This document shows, piece after piece, positions 25,494 through 34,100 of a DNA stretch of 64,000 bases. Position 1 is the stretch's first letter. Every line of letters starts with the position of its first letter. Made by a program: the position numbers and the translations under genes. The notes under the pieces are model-generated. The model saw nothing but the letters and a program-made list of their open reading frames with translations. It was not told the DNA's origin and did no database searches. The stretch comes from Anaerolineales bacterium (lineage in GTDB: Bacteria; Chloroflexota; Anaerolineae; Anaerolineales; Villigracilaceae). The stretch is taken from the NCBI GenBank assembly GCA_015075725.1, contig JABTTV010000001.1:62001-126000 (forward strand), written 5' to 3'.

Positions 25494-26856
25494 TTTTTTC
25501 GCCCAGCGACAAATCCAAAAACGGCAGCAGGAACACCCACAGATACAGCCGGAACATTTCCACCGACGGCATGATGTGACGGCGGATCCCGGCAGTGTCG
25601 CCGAAGTAACTGATGAACAAGGTTGCGGCGGCAACTCCATAGACGCAGACCGCCAGCCAAGCCCAGGCGGAGAGCCGCGGCGCGCGGTGTTGTAATGATT
25701 GAAAGATGAAGACAAGAACGATGGCAAATGTCAGCAGGTAGATCGCCCCGGTCTGCGGGTTGACCATCTCGCCCAGGGTCAAAAGAGACTCGCGATTCTG
25801 TATTTCTTTCGTAAAGAAATATGGCTGGGTGTATTCGTCGCTGAGCATGTCCAGGTTGTACCAAAGGGTGGTGACGACGAATCCCGGATGCGTGAGCAGG
25901 AAAATGGCGTAGGCTTTGGAGGCGTTCTCGTCCGCCCAGGCTTGGTAGACCGGGGCATCCTTGTAATCCGGCGCTTCTTTCTCCGGCATGCCGTATTGCT
26001 TGAAGAAATCCACGCGGGCGGGATAGGGCAGGATATATTCGTCGAGTGAGTTCATCAACGGGAAGCGGGTCGCGCGCAGGCTGTCCCTTGCGGATACATA
26101 GCCGACGATGAAAAAGACAAAAAGAACAGCAGATACAGAATACAAAGGTTTTGTAGTTCTAAATTTTTTCAGGAAAAACAGGGGAAGAAGCAAAACAAGA
26201 GTGATGGGGATGGCGTAAAGGTGAACATCCCGAATAAAAATCCACAACAGGTACCAGACCGTCAGCAATCCTAAAAGGACTTTGTCCGTAATAGATTTGA
26301 ACGGTTCATCAGTCGAGGCTGCGCGAAAGACGACTTCGAGCGCAAGCCCGAGCAGGATCGCGAACATCGAAAGCGAAAGCGACTCGGGGCTGAGCACGCT
26401 GTCCCATTCGGCGATCTGGGGCGTAAAGCCGAACAGCATGACCGAGGTCGCGCCGAATATTTTGACGGCCGGATTTTTCAACCAGCGCGCGAGCATCCAG
26501 CCGAGAAAACACCAGCCGAATATCGAAAGGAAATTTTGCAATAAGGCGATCCTGTCGAAGCAGGGTTGAATTTCCCTATCGTCCTCTTCGCCCAAGCCGG
26601 GTTTCCCAAACGAGGTGATCGGGCAGTTTGTTGAATCATTCGCAATTTTATAGATGAGGTTGGTGGTGAATAGGCGCTGACCTGCGAATATCTTCCAGGA
26701 AAAAATCGATGCGCGCGAGGCGGAGATGTAACTATCCGTTTCGGCGTTGGCGATGGAAAGCCGCAGGTCTCCATACCAGGAGGCGCGGATGGAGATTCCA
26801 ACCGTGAAGACGAGCAGGATGATCAGGCTGGCGTAATGGGTCTTGAGGAATTTCAT
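25489..26856 (-). CDS. Polytopic membrane protein, paralogue 2 of a tandem pair
   Basis: A 455-residue protein with about ten membrane helices and a large loop after the first one. Landmarks are AETDSYISAS, the block FTPQIAEWDSVLSPESLSLS and WIFIRDVHLY. It is clearly homologous to the gene just upstream (same blocks in the same order). The architecture, acidic residues after helix 1 and a helix-rich core, recalls GT-C glycosyltransferases using lipid-linked sugars, but no family is recognised with confidence. The ATG at 26856 overlaps the upstream gene's TGA by 4 bases (ATGA). It is last in the plsX unit. Confidence 0.75.
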   Translation of the reverse strand: MKFLKTHYASLIILLVFTVGISIRASWYGDLRLSIANAETDSYISASRASIFSWKIFAGQRLFTTNLIYKIANDSTNCPITSFGKPGLGEEDDREIQPCFDRIALLQNFLSIFGWCFLGWMLARWLKNPAVKIFGATSVMLFGFTPQIAEWDSVLSPESLSLSMFAILLGLALEVVFRAASTDEPFKSITDKVLLGLLTVWYLLWIFIRDVHLYAIPITLVLLLPLFFLKKFRTTKPLYSVSAVLFVFFIVGYVSARDSLRATRFPLMNSLDEYILPYPARVDFFKQYGMPEKEAPDYKDAPVYQAWADENASKAYAIFLLTHPGFVVTTLWYNLDMLSDEYTQPYFFTKEIQNRESLLTLGEMVNPQTGAIYLLTFAIVLVFIFQSLQHRAPRLSAWAWLAVCVYGVAAATLFISYFGDTAGIRRHIMPSVEMFRLYLWVFLLPFLDLSLGEKT

Positions 26857-28226
26857 GATGGGGTGTCGACCAGCGCCGGTTCCCTTCGAAGCGCGACATC
26901 GATAATGATGATGGGAAAGAGCCACATCGTCAGGCGGAAGATCATCGTCGAATATAGCGCATGACGGTTCAACGCCCAGGTATCGCCGAGGATGGTCGGG
27001 ACGAGAGTCAGTGTCGCTGTGAAGAAAAGCCAGAGTCCCAACCATGCCCAGGGACGACTGTCCCCGATGTTTTTTCCGGCGAGTAGAAGGATTCCCAACA
27101 AGGTCAAAATGCTCCCGAGGAAGGGAGTGGTATTCTCGGGATGCAAAGCGTTGCCGATCTCAAAGAGGATGTCGCGCGCCGGGTTGAGATCGCGCGCGTT
27201 GAAATACGTCTGCTTAATCTCGGTAAAAGAGTCGGGGAAATCATTCCATAATTTTGTGGCAACATATCCGGGGTGCGTCAGCATGAAGCGGAACAGGGTC
27301 GAAGCGCCGTCCGTCTGGAGCCAGGGCTCGAATTCAGGCGCAAAAAAACTGTCCACCGGCATGCCCATCCCTTGAAAGACCGCCACCACGCCCGGGTTCG
27401 GAAAAATATCGTCCTTGTAGATATTCCTTATTTGGACGACCGTCCGCACACTGGCTCGCGCCGTGACCAGGCCAAGGACGACCATCAATGCGAGGAAGAT
27501 CATCGTACCGATCAATGTTTTCTTCTTTCGGTATTTCGGCGAGATCAACAAGACGGCGATCATGCCGAGGGTCATCAAGGCGGTGAAGACATTCGTGTCG
27601 CGCAAAAAGACCCAAAAGAAGGATACAACTCCCCAAACGATCAGCCAGCCTGTGATCTTTGCATCCGGGTCGCGGTATAAGTCGAATACCATCTTTATCA
27701 GAATGGCTAATTGAAGCGCAAAGAGTGAAAAGGTCAGCGACTCGGACATGAGGATGCTGTCCCAATCCGCCATGTGCGGGGTGAAGGCGAACGCGAGTAT
27801 GACAACTGCGCTTGTGATCTTCATCCACGAATTACGCAGAGTCCGCGAAACGAGCCAAGCAAGGATGCCCCACCCGATCAGCGATAAAGCGAGTTGGAAG
27901 ATAACGATGCGGTCGAACCCGGGTTGAAATCCGCGCCGGGTTGTCTCGATCGAGCCGTTGATCAGAATTTCATATCCGGTCTCCGGCTCGAGCATTTTGT
28001 AAACGAGGTTCGTTGTCAGCAATCTCCGCCCTGTGAAGATCTCCGCCGAGAAAAGCGGGACCTGCGACGCCTCCACATATGAGATCGTGTCGTTGCCTGC
28101 GATGGACAGGGCGGGATCGCCGTAAAATTTTACGCGCAGGAACGATAAGAGGATGATGATTATCAGAACGGCAGCAGAGACCATCCATTCCCGGCGTCCG
28201 CGCAGGGATGCGAACATATTCGCCAT
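26853..28226 (-). CDS. Polytopic membrane protein, paralogue 1 of a tandem pair
   Basis: A 457-residue, about ten-helix membrane protein. Shared blocks with its downstream neighbour are NDTISYVEASQVPLFSAEIF, RRLLTTNLVYKM, FTPHMADWDSILMSESLTFS and VFLRDTNVF. GT-C-like architecture is possible, with conserved Asp/Glu residues in loops facing outside; no catalytic motif is proven. Its ATG follows directly on the stop of the NERD-like gene with no gap. The pair probably arose by tandem duplication and may act on the same lipid or glycan pathway. Confidence 0.75.
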   Translation of the reverse strand: MANMFASLRGRREWMVSAAVLIIIILLSFLRVKFYGDPALSIAGNDTISYVEASQVPLFSAEIFTGRRLLTTNLVYKMLEPETGYEILINGSIETTRRGFQPGFDRIVIFQLALSLIGWGILAWLVSRTLRNSWMKITSAVVILAFAFTPHMADWDSILMSESLTFSLFALQLAILIKMVFDLYRDPDAKITGWLIVWGVVSFFWVFLRDTNVFTALMTLGMIAVLLISPKYRKKKTLIGTMIFLALMVVLGLVTARASVRTVVQIRNIYKDDIFPNPGVVAVFQGMGMPVDSFFAPEFEPWLQTDGASTLFRFMLTHPGYVATKLWNDFPDSFTEIKQTYFNARDLNPARDILFEIGNALHPENTTPFLGSILTLLGILLLAGKNIGDSRPWAWLGLWLFFTATLTLVPTILGDTWALNRHALYSTMIFRLTMWLFPIIIIDVALRREPALVDTPS

Positions 28227-28922
28227 TTACGAAGGTTCCAAAACCCGGTTGAGTTCCTGGATTTGAAGCGCGGACAGTTTGCGGTTCTTCGACTCCTCGC
28301 GCATAAACCCCTTGAGTTGTTTCAACTTCACGGCCGGGATGGGCGAGTCGCCCGCCTCGACCTCGACGTTTTCGTTGGTGAACACAAGTATGGGTTTGAT
28401 CTCCGGGACGGCGTTTTCATCCATTTTCTTAAGCAGGAATTTTTTCAGCGCCGCTGTCTCGTGCTCCGCATCGAGTTCGGGACGCCCCAGTCCTTCCTGC
28501 CCGAAGATGCGCATGTACGTCTGCATGAAACCCCCGCCGCGAAGCTTCCAGCGGTTCTTTTCGAAATGGATCGTCCCGGCTTGTTGATACGGCAGGACGA
28601 CCCAGGCCCCGGCCGGACCGACGAGCAAATGCGAAGCTGGAGTCGAATAATGGTAAATGGTGAAATCGCTGTGCATGCCTTTCAATCCGGCATCGAGTTT
28701 TTCATCCCTGCGCGGCGAGCGGCCCCAGCGGTTGCCCATGTACATGCCCACCTGCGTCATGGTAAAGCCGAGGACAAGCGCGATCAGCGAGTAGGTGAAC
28801 AGGTCGAGTCTTGTAAAGGAGATGTACATCCCGCCGCCCAGCACCAACAGCGCGCCCAGGCTCACCCAATTCCCGATCTTTCCGTTTCTTTTTATAAGGG
28901 TTTCGTTTTTGATGATCTTCAT
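28227..28922 (-). CDS. Membrane protein with NERD-like domain
   Basis: A 231-residue protein with two N-terminal membrane helices (about 17-62) and a soluble part of about 150 residues. The pattern LDAGLKGMHSDFTIYHY, then LLVGPAGAWVVLPYQQAG and KPILVFTNENVEVEAGDSP resembles the nuclease-related NERD domain, although the catalytic set is not clearly complete. The function is unknown. It begins 2 bases after plsX and abuts the first polytopic paralogue, so all four genes should share one mRNA. Confidence 0.55.
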   Translation of the reverse strand: MKIIKNETLIKRNGKIGNWVSLGALLVLGGGMYISFTRLDLFTYSLIALVLGFTMTQVGMYMGNRWGRSPRRDEKLDAGLKGMHSDFTIYHYSTPASHLLVGPAGAWVVLPYQQAGTIHFEKNRWKLRGGGFMQTYMRIFGQEGLGRPELDAEHETAALKKFLLKKMDENAVPEIKPILVFTNENVEVEAGDSPIPAVKLKQLKGFMREESKNRKLSALQIQELNRVLEPS

Positions 28923-28924
28923 GG

Positions 28925-29941
28925 CTATTTCTTTAAACTTTCCTCGATGGCGTTCTTCATTGCGTCCAATACTTTTACATCCACGGCTTCCTTCGCCACG
29001 CGCACGGCGTTCTTGATGGCGAAGGCATCTGATCGGCCGTGACCGATGAATACCAGCCCGTTCACACCCAGCATTGGCGCCGCACCCTGTTCGCCGGGGT
29101 CCATTAACTTTTTCAAGGAACTCAGTGCCGGTCTTACCAGCAAGCCGCCGATCTTCGTTGCGAGATTCCCATTTTTTATCGTGGTGCGGACAAAATCAAC
29201 AATTAACTTTCCGACCGCTTCGGCGGTCTTCAACATGACATTTCCGGTAAAACCGTCGGTGACAGCCACATCCACCGCCCCGCCGATGACCTCCTTGCCC
29301 TCGACATTACCGAAATAATTCAACTTCGACGCCTTAAATAAAGGCGTCGCGCCTTTGACCAATTCATTGCCCTTGCCTTCCTCTTCCCCATTCGATACCA
29401 GACCGACTTTGGGATTCTTCACGCCGCGCACCTTCTCGGCATAAATGCTCCCAAGGATTCCGAATTGAATCAAGTTCTCGGGTTTGCAATCGGGGTTGGC
29501 GCCGATATCGAGCACGATGCAGGAGCCGGTCGCTGTCGGGAAGATGGGCGCCAGGGCAGGTCGATCCACGCCGCGGATGCGTCCGAGGCGGAAGAGAGCG
29601 GTGACCATGCCTGCTCCCGTATTGCCCGCCGTCACGAAAGCATCCGCCTCTCCATTCTTGACTAGATCCATGCCCACCGCCATGGAATCCTTCGGTTCCT
29701 TCGAACGCGCCTTCAACACCAGCGCCTCGCCCTTATCCTCCATTGTCAGCATTTCAGGGGCATGCACAACCCGGATGTTCAATCCTTCTGTATTCTGTTT
29801 TTCAAGAATGGGTCGAATCTTCGCCTCATCCCCGACGAAAATGATTTCAACTCCGAATTCACGCGCGGCTTGCACGCCGCCCTCCACATCCGGTATGGGA
29901 TGTTCGTCGCTTCCCATTGCGTCCACTACAATGCGTGCCAT
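28925..29941 (-). CDS. plsX: Phosphate acyltransferase PlsX
   Basis: Makes acyl-phosphate from acyl-ACP, the first step of phospholipid synthesis by the PlsX/PlsY route. The N-terminus MARIVVDAMGSDEHP, the segment GNTGAGMVTALFRLGRI and the C-terminal GGAAPMLGV-type block (here GAAPMLGVNGLVFIGHGRS) are diagnostic. The ATG at 29941 is set by GAGGAG 8 bases upstream; the ATG at 29947 sits too close to that site. Unlike many bacteria the neighbours are not fabH/fabD but a NERD-like protein and two membrane paralogues. Confidence 0.96.
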   Translation of the reverse strand: MARIVVDAMGSDEHPIPDVEGGVQAAREFGVEIIFVGDEAKIRPILEKQNTEGLNIRVVHAPEMLTMEDKGEALVLKARSKEPKDSMAVGMDLVKNGEADAFVTAGNTGAGMVTALFRLGRIRGVDRPALAPIFPTATGSCIVLDIGANPDCKPENLIQFGILGSIYAEKVRGVKNPKVGLVSNGEEEGKGNELVKGATPLFKASKLNYFGNVEGKEVIGGAVDVAVTDGFTGNVMLKTAEAVGKLIVDFVRTTIKNGNLATKIGGLLVRPALSSLKKLMDPGEQGAAPMLGVNGLVFIGHGRSDAFAIKNAVRVAKEAVDVKVLDAMKNAIEESLKK

Positions 29942-29965
29942 AATCATCTCCTCAAGATGGTTTGC

Positions 29966-29993
29966 TTGACAGAAAAAGTAACGCGATTATAAT
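29966..29993 (+). promoter_or_regulatory. Consensus sigma70 promoter of tRNA-Leu
   Basis: Perfect TTGACA (29966-29971) and perfect TATAAT (29988-29993) with a 16-base spacer. The start would fall a few bases before the mature tRNA at 30006. It is divergent from plsX. Confidence 0.85.
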
Positions 29994-30005
29994 ACGCCTG
30001 CTTAT

Positions 30006-30087
30006 GCGCTGGTGCTGGAACTGGCAGACAGGCATGGTTGAGGGCCATGTGCCGCAAGGCGTGGAGGTTCAAGTCCTCTCCAGCGCA
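30006..30087 (+). tRNA. tRNA-Leu (GAG)
   Basis: Acceptor arms GCGCTGG (30006-30012) and CCAGCGC (30080-30086) pair perfectly with discriminator A. The anticodon stem CATGG/CCATG frames the loop TTGAGGG with anticodon GAG at 30040-30042, reading CUC/CUU. There is a long variable arm, as in class II tRNAs, and a normal T arm (GGAGG TTCAAGT CCTCT). The CCA tail is not encoded. Confidence 0.95.
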
Positions 30088-30095
30088 CAAAAACA

Positions 30096-30122
30096 AACTC
30101 CCGATAAGGGAGTTCATTTTTT
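30096..30122 (+). terminator. Terminator after tRNA-Leu, also usable from the DDAH side
   Basis: Stem AACTCCC/GGGAGTT (30096-30102 and 30108-30114) followed by CATTTTTT on the plus strand. The minus strand also reads into TTTGTTTTTG after the hairpin, so it can end the converging DDAH operon too. Confidence 0.85.
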
Positions 30123-30155
30123 AACGAAGTATTCAATCTCTCAAGAAAATTAATA

Positions 30156-30920
30156 TCAACCATCGACGATCAAACTGCAGCAGGTGACCGCGCCCTCCGC
30201 TTTGGCGAGTTCGCTCAGGTCCACAGACGCGATATTGAATCCGCGTTCTTCGAGCCGCTTTCGTGTTTTGGGGAACGTAATCGGGTACATAATTCTGCCG
30301 CGGACGGGCAAACAATTAGCGGCGAAGGGCTCCGAGGCGTCCACTTCGATGAGCTCGAAGCCGGGAAAGTTGGAAGGGTCCACCCATGCATTGTTGATGA
30401 GCAGGGCGGAATCATCCACGCGGGTGACTGCGGATTTCAAATGCAGGCAATCTTTCAGTTCGACACCCCAGGCTTTATAACCGTAATCGTCGAGCAGGGC
30501 ATTCAACTGTGAGACAGCCTCCCGGTTGCTGCGGGTTGAGAGGCCGATGAAGATCTGTTTCCCGGCCACGAGTACATCTCCCCCATCCAATGAGGCGGGA
30601 GACGCGACGTGCAGAAGCGGGCGGTATGGTGCAAGGACCGGGATGATCGAATCGATCTCAGGCTTACGCGAATCCGCGCCGGGTCTTGTGATAACGGCGA
30701 CTTCGGGGAGGATGAATGCCGTGTCTTCGACGAAAACAGAATCGGGCAGGCTTGGCTCCTCGGGAAGTTCGATCACTTTGCAGCCAAGCCCCGCGAGCAA
30801 ACGAACATAATCGTCGTGTTGTTGCCGGGCAATGTTGACATCGATGGGGGCCCGATCGATGTGGGTGAGCTCGCACTCATTGAATCGCGGGCTGACCTGG
30901 CGTGTGATGGCGACGGTCAT
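30156..30920 (-). CDS. DDAH/arginine deiminase-superfamily hydrolase
   Basis: A 254-residue pentein-fold enzyme most like N(G),N(G)-dimethylarginine dimethylaminohydrolase, which turns methylated arginines into citrulline and methylamines. Visible landmarks are the substrate Asp/Glu strand LPDSVFVEDTAFIL, the cluster SLDGGDVLVAGK, the catalytic-His segment CLHLKSAVT and the nucleophile Cys in GAVTCCSLIV at the C-terminus. It closes the operon of an amino-acid ABC importer, 12 bases after a STAS gene, which suggests use of imported arginine derivatives. A related amidinohydrolase with another substrate is possible. Confidence 0.9.
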   Translation of the reverse strand: MTVAITRQVSPRFNECELTHIDRAPIDVNIARQQHDDYVRLLAGLGCKVIELPEEPSLPDSVFVEDTAFILPEVAVITRPGADSRKPEIDSIIPVLAPYRPLLHVASPASLDGGDVLVAGKQIFIGLSTRSNREAVSQLNALLDDYGYKAWGVELKDCLHLKSAVTRVDDSALLINNAWVDPSNFPGFELIEVDASEPFAANCLPVRGRIMYPITFPKTRKRLEERGFNIASVDLSELAKAEGAVTCCSLIVDG

Positions 30921-30932
30921 TATGACGAAGGG

Positions 30933-31316
30933 TTATGCTGGGAGGGAGTTCAAAGCGGCTTGCAGGGTTTCGTAATTTGGGCAGGATTGGAGAAAACCGG
31001 TGAGGGATAAAACGTGATAAACCTGCGGCGGCGCGTTGCACAACCGCATACGTCCGTTATGGACGGTATGCTCTGAGGGATTGAAAAGCAGATAAGTTCG
31101 TTGCAAGGCGCGAATGCCCGCGCTTGTAAGGGTGCTCACATCTTCAAGGTTGACGATCAGCAATCGCGAACCCTGAGAGTGCGCCTCCTGCGCGGCAGAT
31201 ACAAATTTTTCGTCGCTCTGCCCATCCAGCCAGCCCTGCACGGTGATGACCGTGACAGGGTCCTTTCCTTCGCGTTGGATCTGCTCGCTCTTCAGTTTAA
31301 AATCGATTTTCGGCAT
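30933..31316 (-). CDS. STAS-domain protein, anti-sigma factor antagonist-like
   Basis: A 127-residue STAS-domain protein. The core strand-helix LLIVNLEDVSTLTSAGIRAL contains the Ser/Thr site that anti-sigma kinases phosphorylate in SpoIIAA-like antagonists (about residues 63-66). No partner kinase gene is in the window. GAAGGGAAT precedes its ATG, and it lies 16 bases after the ABC ATPase and 12 before the DDAH gene. Its place inside a transport/catabolic operon is unusual and hints at local signalling, an inference only. Confidence 0.82.
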   Translation of the reverse strand: MPKIDFKLKSEQIQREGKDPVTVITVQGWLDGQSDEKFVSAAQEAHSQGSRLLIVNLEDVSTLTSAGIRALQRTYLLFNPSEHTVHNGRMRLCNAPPQVYHVLSLTGFLQSCPNYETLQAALNSLPA

Positions 31317-31331
31317 GGTGATTCCCTTCTC

Positions 31332-32096
31332 TTATTGTTCGCCTGTGCGATACCGGTCGATCAACGCCTTGGTGCGCGGGTCCTTCGGCTGGTTGAACAG
31401 ATCTTCGGGCGTGGCATCTTCGATCAACTCACCCTCAGACATGACGAGCACACGGTCCGCCACTTCGCGGGCAAACCCCATTTCGTGAGTAACGACGATC
31501 ATGGTCATGCCTTCGCTGGCGACCTTCTTCATCACGTTCAAGACCTCACCGATGAGTTCAGGGTCGAGCGCCGAGGTGGGCTCGTCGAATAGCATGACGC
31601 GCGGTTCCATGGTGAGCGCGCGCGCGATGGCGACGCGTTGTTTTTGTCCGCCCGAAAGGCGCAGGGGAAATTCGTCCTTTTTCCAGAGCATGCCCACGCT
31701 ATCCAGGCTTTGCTCTGCGAGTTCGACAGCCAATTTTCTATCCATGCCTTTGACGGTGATCGGTCCTTCGATCACATTTTCCAAAACGCTCATATGCGGG
31801 AAAAGGTTGAATTCCTGGAACACCATGCCGGTCTTCAGGCGCACGTCATGGACCAATTGCCGCCTCTCCTTGCCTTTTACTTCAACAGGCACCCGGATGC
31901 CGTCCACTTCGACGATCCCATGTGAAGGATCTTCGAGAAAGTTGATGCAGCGCAGAAGAGTGCTCTTCCCGGATCCGCTGCGCCCAATGAGACATACCAC
32001 CTGGCGTTCAGGCACTTCGAGGTCGATATTCCTCAGGACATGCAAGCGGCCAAAATACTTGTCGAGGTTGGAAATTTTTACGATGGGCAGAGACAT
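31332..32096 (-). CDS. glnQ: Polar amino-acid ABC transporter ATP-binding protein
   Basis: A 254-residue ATPase of the GlnQ/HisP family. Walker A is [13 protein letters not shown], the signature is [15 protein letters not shown], Walker B is [20 protein letters not shown], and the family-typical segments [24 protein letters not shown] and [19 protein letters not shown] are present. It powers import of a polar amino acid with the permease just upstream (1 base between stop and ATG) and the binding lipoprotein. Substrate not determined; the DDAH gene downstream favours arginine-like compounds. Confidence 0.95.
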   Translation of the reverse strand: MSLPIVKISNLDKYFGRLHVLRNIDLEVPERQVVCLIGRSGSGKSTLLRCINFLEDPSHGIVEVDGIRVPVEVKGKERRQLVHDVRLKTGMVFQEFNLFPHMSVLENVIEGPITVKGMDRKLAVELAEQSLDSVGMLWKKDEFPLRLSGGQKQRVAIARALTMEPRVMLFDEPTSALDPELIGEVLNVMKKVASEGMTMIVVTHEMGFAREVADRVLVMSEGELIEDATPEDLFNQPKDPRTKALIDRYRTGEQ

Positions 32097-32097
32097 G

Positions 32098-32946
32098 TCA
32101 CCGGTCTCCCCTCGCGAGGCGCGTTTCGAGTTTTCCCTGGAAATAAGTCAGGATGAGGGTCAACGTCCAATAGAACATGGCTGCCATGATGAGCGCTTCG
32201 AGGTTGTTGAATTGCGCCCGCCCGACCTTGGTGGCTCTCCACATCAATTCATGCACGAAGCCGGTGGCGGAGACCAGAGCCGAGTCCTTCGTCATGGAGA
32301 TGAAATCATTGCCCATGGGCGGAATGGCAAACCGTAACGCCTGTGGAAGCACGATCCGCCTCATGGTCTGACCGGGAGTCATTCCCAGCGCCATGGCAGC
32401 TTCTCTCTGACCCTTGCCGACGGAACTCAGCCCCGCCCGAAAGACCTCGGACATGTACGCGCCGTAGTTCAAGCCGAGCGCCATCACACCGGCTACGATC
32501 CCGGAAAGAATGATTCCCAATTGAGGCAGAGCAAGGAAGAAGAAAAATATCTGAAGATAAAGAGGCGTTCCCCTGATCAAAGAGACGTAAAAAGTACTGA
32601 TTGCATAGATCGGCGGGAATGTGGAAAGCCGGCCGAGCGCGGCAAGTAACGCCAGGATCATGGCGAACAGGATCGAAAGGACTGAAATTAGAAGGGTCTG
32701 CCACAATCCTTCGGCGATGAAGGCTATGTTCTTAAGGATGAAGGCGGAATCCAGTTCGATGGTCTGGAAGTTGAAGGAGCCCACCTCGATGCTTTGCCCG
32801 CTGAAAAGAAAGATCAGGAAAAAGAACAGGATCGCCCATGAAACACCTACATTCGCGCGGAACTGGCGCTCCTTGCGAAGCTGTGCCTGATAGAGACGTT
32901 CCGCCTGCGAAAGCGGCGCCTGGCCCTGCTGAGTTGTGGTTGCCAT
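32098..32946 (-). CDS. Polar amino-acid ABC transporter permease
   Basis: A 282-residue HisM/GlnP-type permease with five to six membrane spans and the cytoplasmic EAA loop seen in [21 protein letters not shown] (residues after about 195). The ATG at 32946 is preferred because GGAGG lies just before it; a TTG four codons upstream is the alternative. One permease gene only, so the channel is probably a homodimer. A hairpin separates it from the binding-protein gene upstream. Confidence 0.94.
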   Translation of the reverse strand: MATTTQQGQAPLSQAERLYQAQLRKERQFRANVGVSWAILFFFLIFLFSGQSIEVGSFNFQTIELDSAFILKNIAFIAEGLWQTLLISVLSILFAMILALLAALGRLSTFPPIYAISTFYVSLIRGTPLYLQIFFFFLALPQLGIILSGIVAGVMALGLNYGAYMSEVFRAGLSSVGKGQREAAMALGMTPGQTMRRIVLPQALRFAIPPMGNDFISMTKDSALVSATGFVHELMWRATKVGRAQFNNLEALIMAAMFYWTLTLILTYFQGKLETRLARGDR

Positions 32947-32971
32947 CTCTGCCTCCAAGAGCGGAGTTCAA

Positions 32972-33007
32972 AAGAAAAGGGAAGCGGCGGAGAATCACCG
33001 CTTCCCT
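32972..33007 (-). terminator. Intercistronic hairpin after the binding-protein gene
   Basis: Arms AGGGAAGCGG (32978-32987) and CCGCTTCCCT (32998-33007), followed on the minus strand by TTTTCTTTTG. It is placed to terminate part of the transcripts or protect the upstream message, as often found between a highly expressed binding protein and its permease. Confidence 0.72.
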
Positions 33008-33025
33008 ATTATAAACTCTCTTTGC

Positions 33026-33934
33026 TTATTGGTTGGGGGCTTGGGTCAGGTCGACTTCGAACCACTGGTTCGAAAGCGCGGAGAGCCGACCGTCGCTGTG
33101 CATGGCAGTGAAGAGTTCATCCACCTTGGCGCGCAGGGAGGTCGTATCGAGCGTGGAACCCTTGTCGAACGCAGCAGCAAGGTCCTCGGAGTACACGGCG
33201 CCGTCCAGTTTCACGACCGGCATGCCGGCGGCAAGGTTCGCATCCACGACGGTTTCAGAAGTCACGTAGGCCACGAAATCGGTGCGTCCTGCGGCGATGG
33301 CCTGGGCGCATTCCTGGTCGGTTTCCAACGGGACAACTGTAACGTCAGCGGGAACCTCGGCATAGATGGAGGATTCGGGCAGGCCAAGCCCTTCCATATC
33401 GTTGTTCAGCCAGAACTCATAGGTGGTGGAAGCGCCCGCGCAAACCGCCTGCCCGGACAATCCATCCAACGAGGCGATGCCGGAATCAGCCGCAACAGCC
33501 ACAACTGCGGGGGTGTAATAATACGGCACACTGAAATCGAGGATCTGCTGACGGGCGGTGGTGATGGTCATCGAACCGACGCTGACATCCCATTTGTCTG
33601 CCCAGTTACCGGCGGTAATGGCATCCCATGAGGGGGTGGCGAAGCAGGTTTCCACACCGAGGTACTCGCCGACGGCTTTCGCAACATCCACATCGAAGCC
33701 CTGCATTTCAGCAGTAGTGAGGGCATCTCCCGGGCATTTGGTGTCCGATGGGCGCGAGCCTTCGGTATTCAGAAAGGATTGGGGTGCATAGTTCGGGTCG
33801 GTCGAGACAAGGATGTAGCCCCGCTCTTCGATCGCGCCAAGCAGGTCAGAGGCCGAAGAGCCTCCTCCCCCGCATGCGGTGAGAACGAGGGAGACCGCCA
33901 CGAGCAGGCTGGCAAGGGTTAAAAGTTTTTTCAT
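33026..33934 (-). CDS. Amino-acid ABC transporter substrate-binding lipoprotein
   Basis: A 302-residue family 3 solute-binding protein. The signal peptide ends in the lipobox LVLTACGGG, so it is anchored outside the membrane. The domain starts at about residue 35 with GYILVSTDPNYAPQSFL and contains the typical MQGFDVDVAKAVGEYLG, WDVSVGSMTIT and RQQILDFSVPYYYTPA stretches for polar amino acids. Two extra cysteines (SDTKCPGD and ETCFATP) may form a disulfide. GGAGGAG precedes the ATG. It is first gene of the importer operon, under the promoter and leader at 33965-34037. Confidence 0.94.
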   Translation of the reverse strand: MKKLLTLASLLVAVSLVLTACGGGGSSASDLLGAIEERGYILVSTDPNYAPQSFLNTEGSRPSDTKCPGDALTTAEMQGFDVDVAKAVGEYLGVETCFATPSWDAITAGNWADKWDVSVGSMTITTARQQILDFSVPYYYTPAVVAVAADSGIASLDGLSGQAVCAGASTTYEFWLNNDMEGLGLPESSIYAEVPADVTVVPLETDQECAQAIAAGRTDFVAYVTSETVVDANLAAGMPVVKLDGAVYSEDLAAAFDKGSTLDTTSLRAKVDELFTAMHSDGRLSALSNQWFEVDLTQAPNQ

Positions 33935-33964
33935 TTTCTCCTCCAGAGAGAAATAAAAAGATTG

Positions 33965-34004
33965 GGCAGCGAAATCGCTGCCGCGGAAGGATTTCCTACC
34001 GCGG
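33965..34004 (-). promoter_or_regulatory. Leader with two overlapping hairpins, possible attenuator
   Basis: On the minus strand, stem 1 pairs CCGCGG (33999-34004) with CCGCGG (33981-33986). Stem 2 pairs GGCAGCG with CGCTGCC (33965-33971 and 33976-33982) and runs on to CAATCTTTTT. The two stems share two bases, so they compete. This resembles a terminator/antiterminator choice in the leader of the amino-acid importer operon; no leader peptide or known riboswitch fold is recognised. Confidence 0.45.
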
Positions 34005-34008
34005 GTTA

Positions 34009-34037
34009 AGCATAGACTATTTTTTTCAATTATGCAA
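34009..34037 (-). promoter_or_regulatory. Sigma70-type promoter of the importer operon
   Basis: On the minus strand TTGCAT (34032-34037), a 17-base spacer rich in A, and TATGCT (34009-34014). The expected start near 34002 gives a leader of roughly 65 bases that contains the paired hairpins. Confidence 0.7.
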
Positions 34038-34100
34038 GGATTTTAGTCTCGATTTTCGTAATGGTAAAATGAACGTGTCATTACCCCGGAGGTGCAACCA

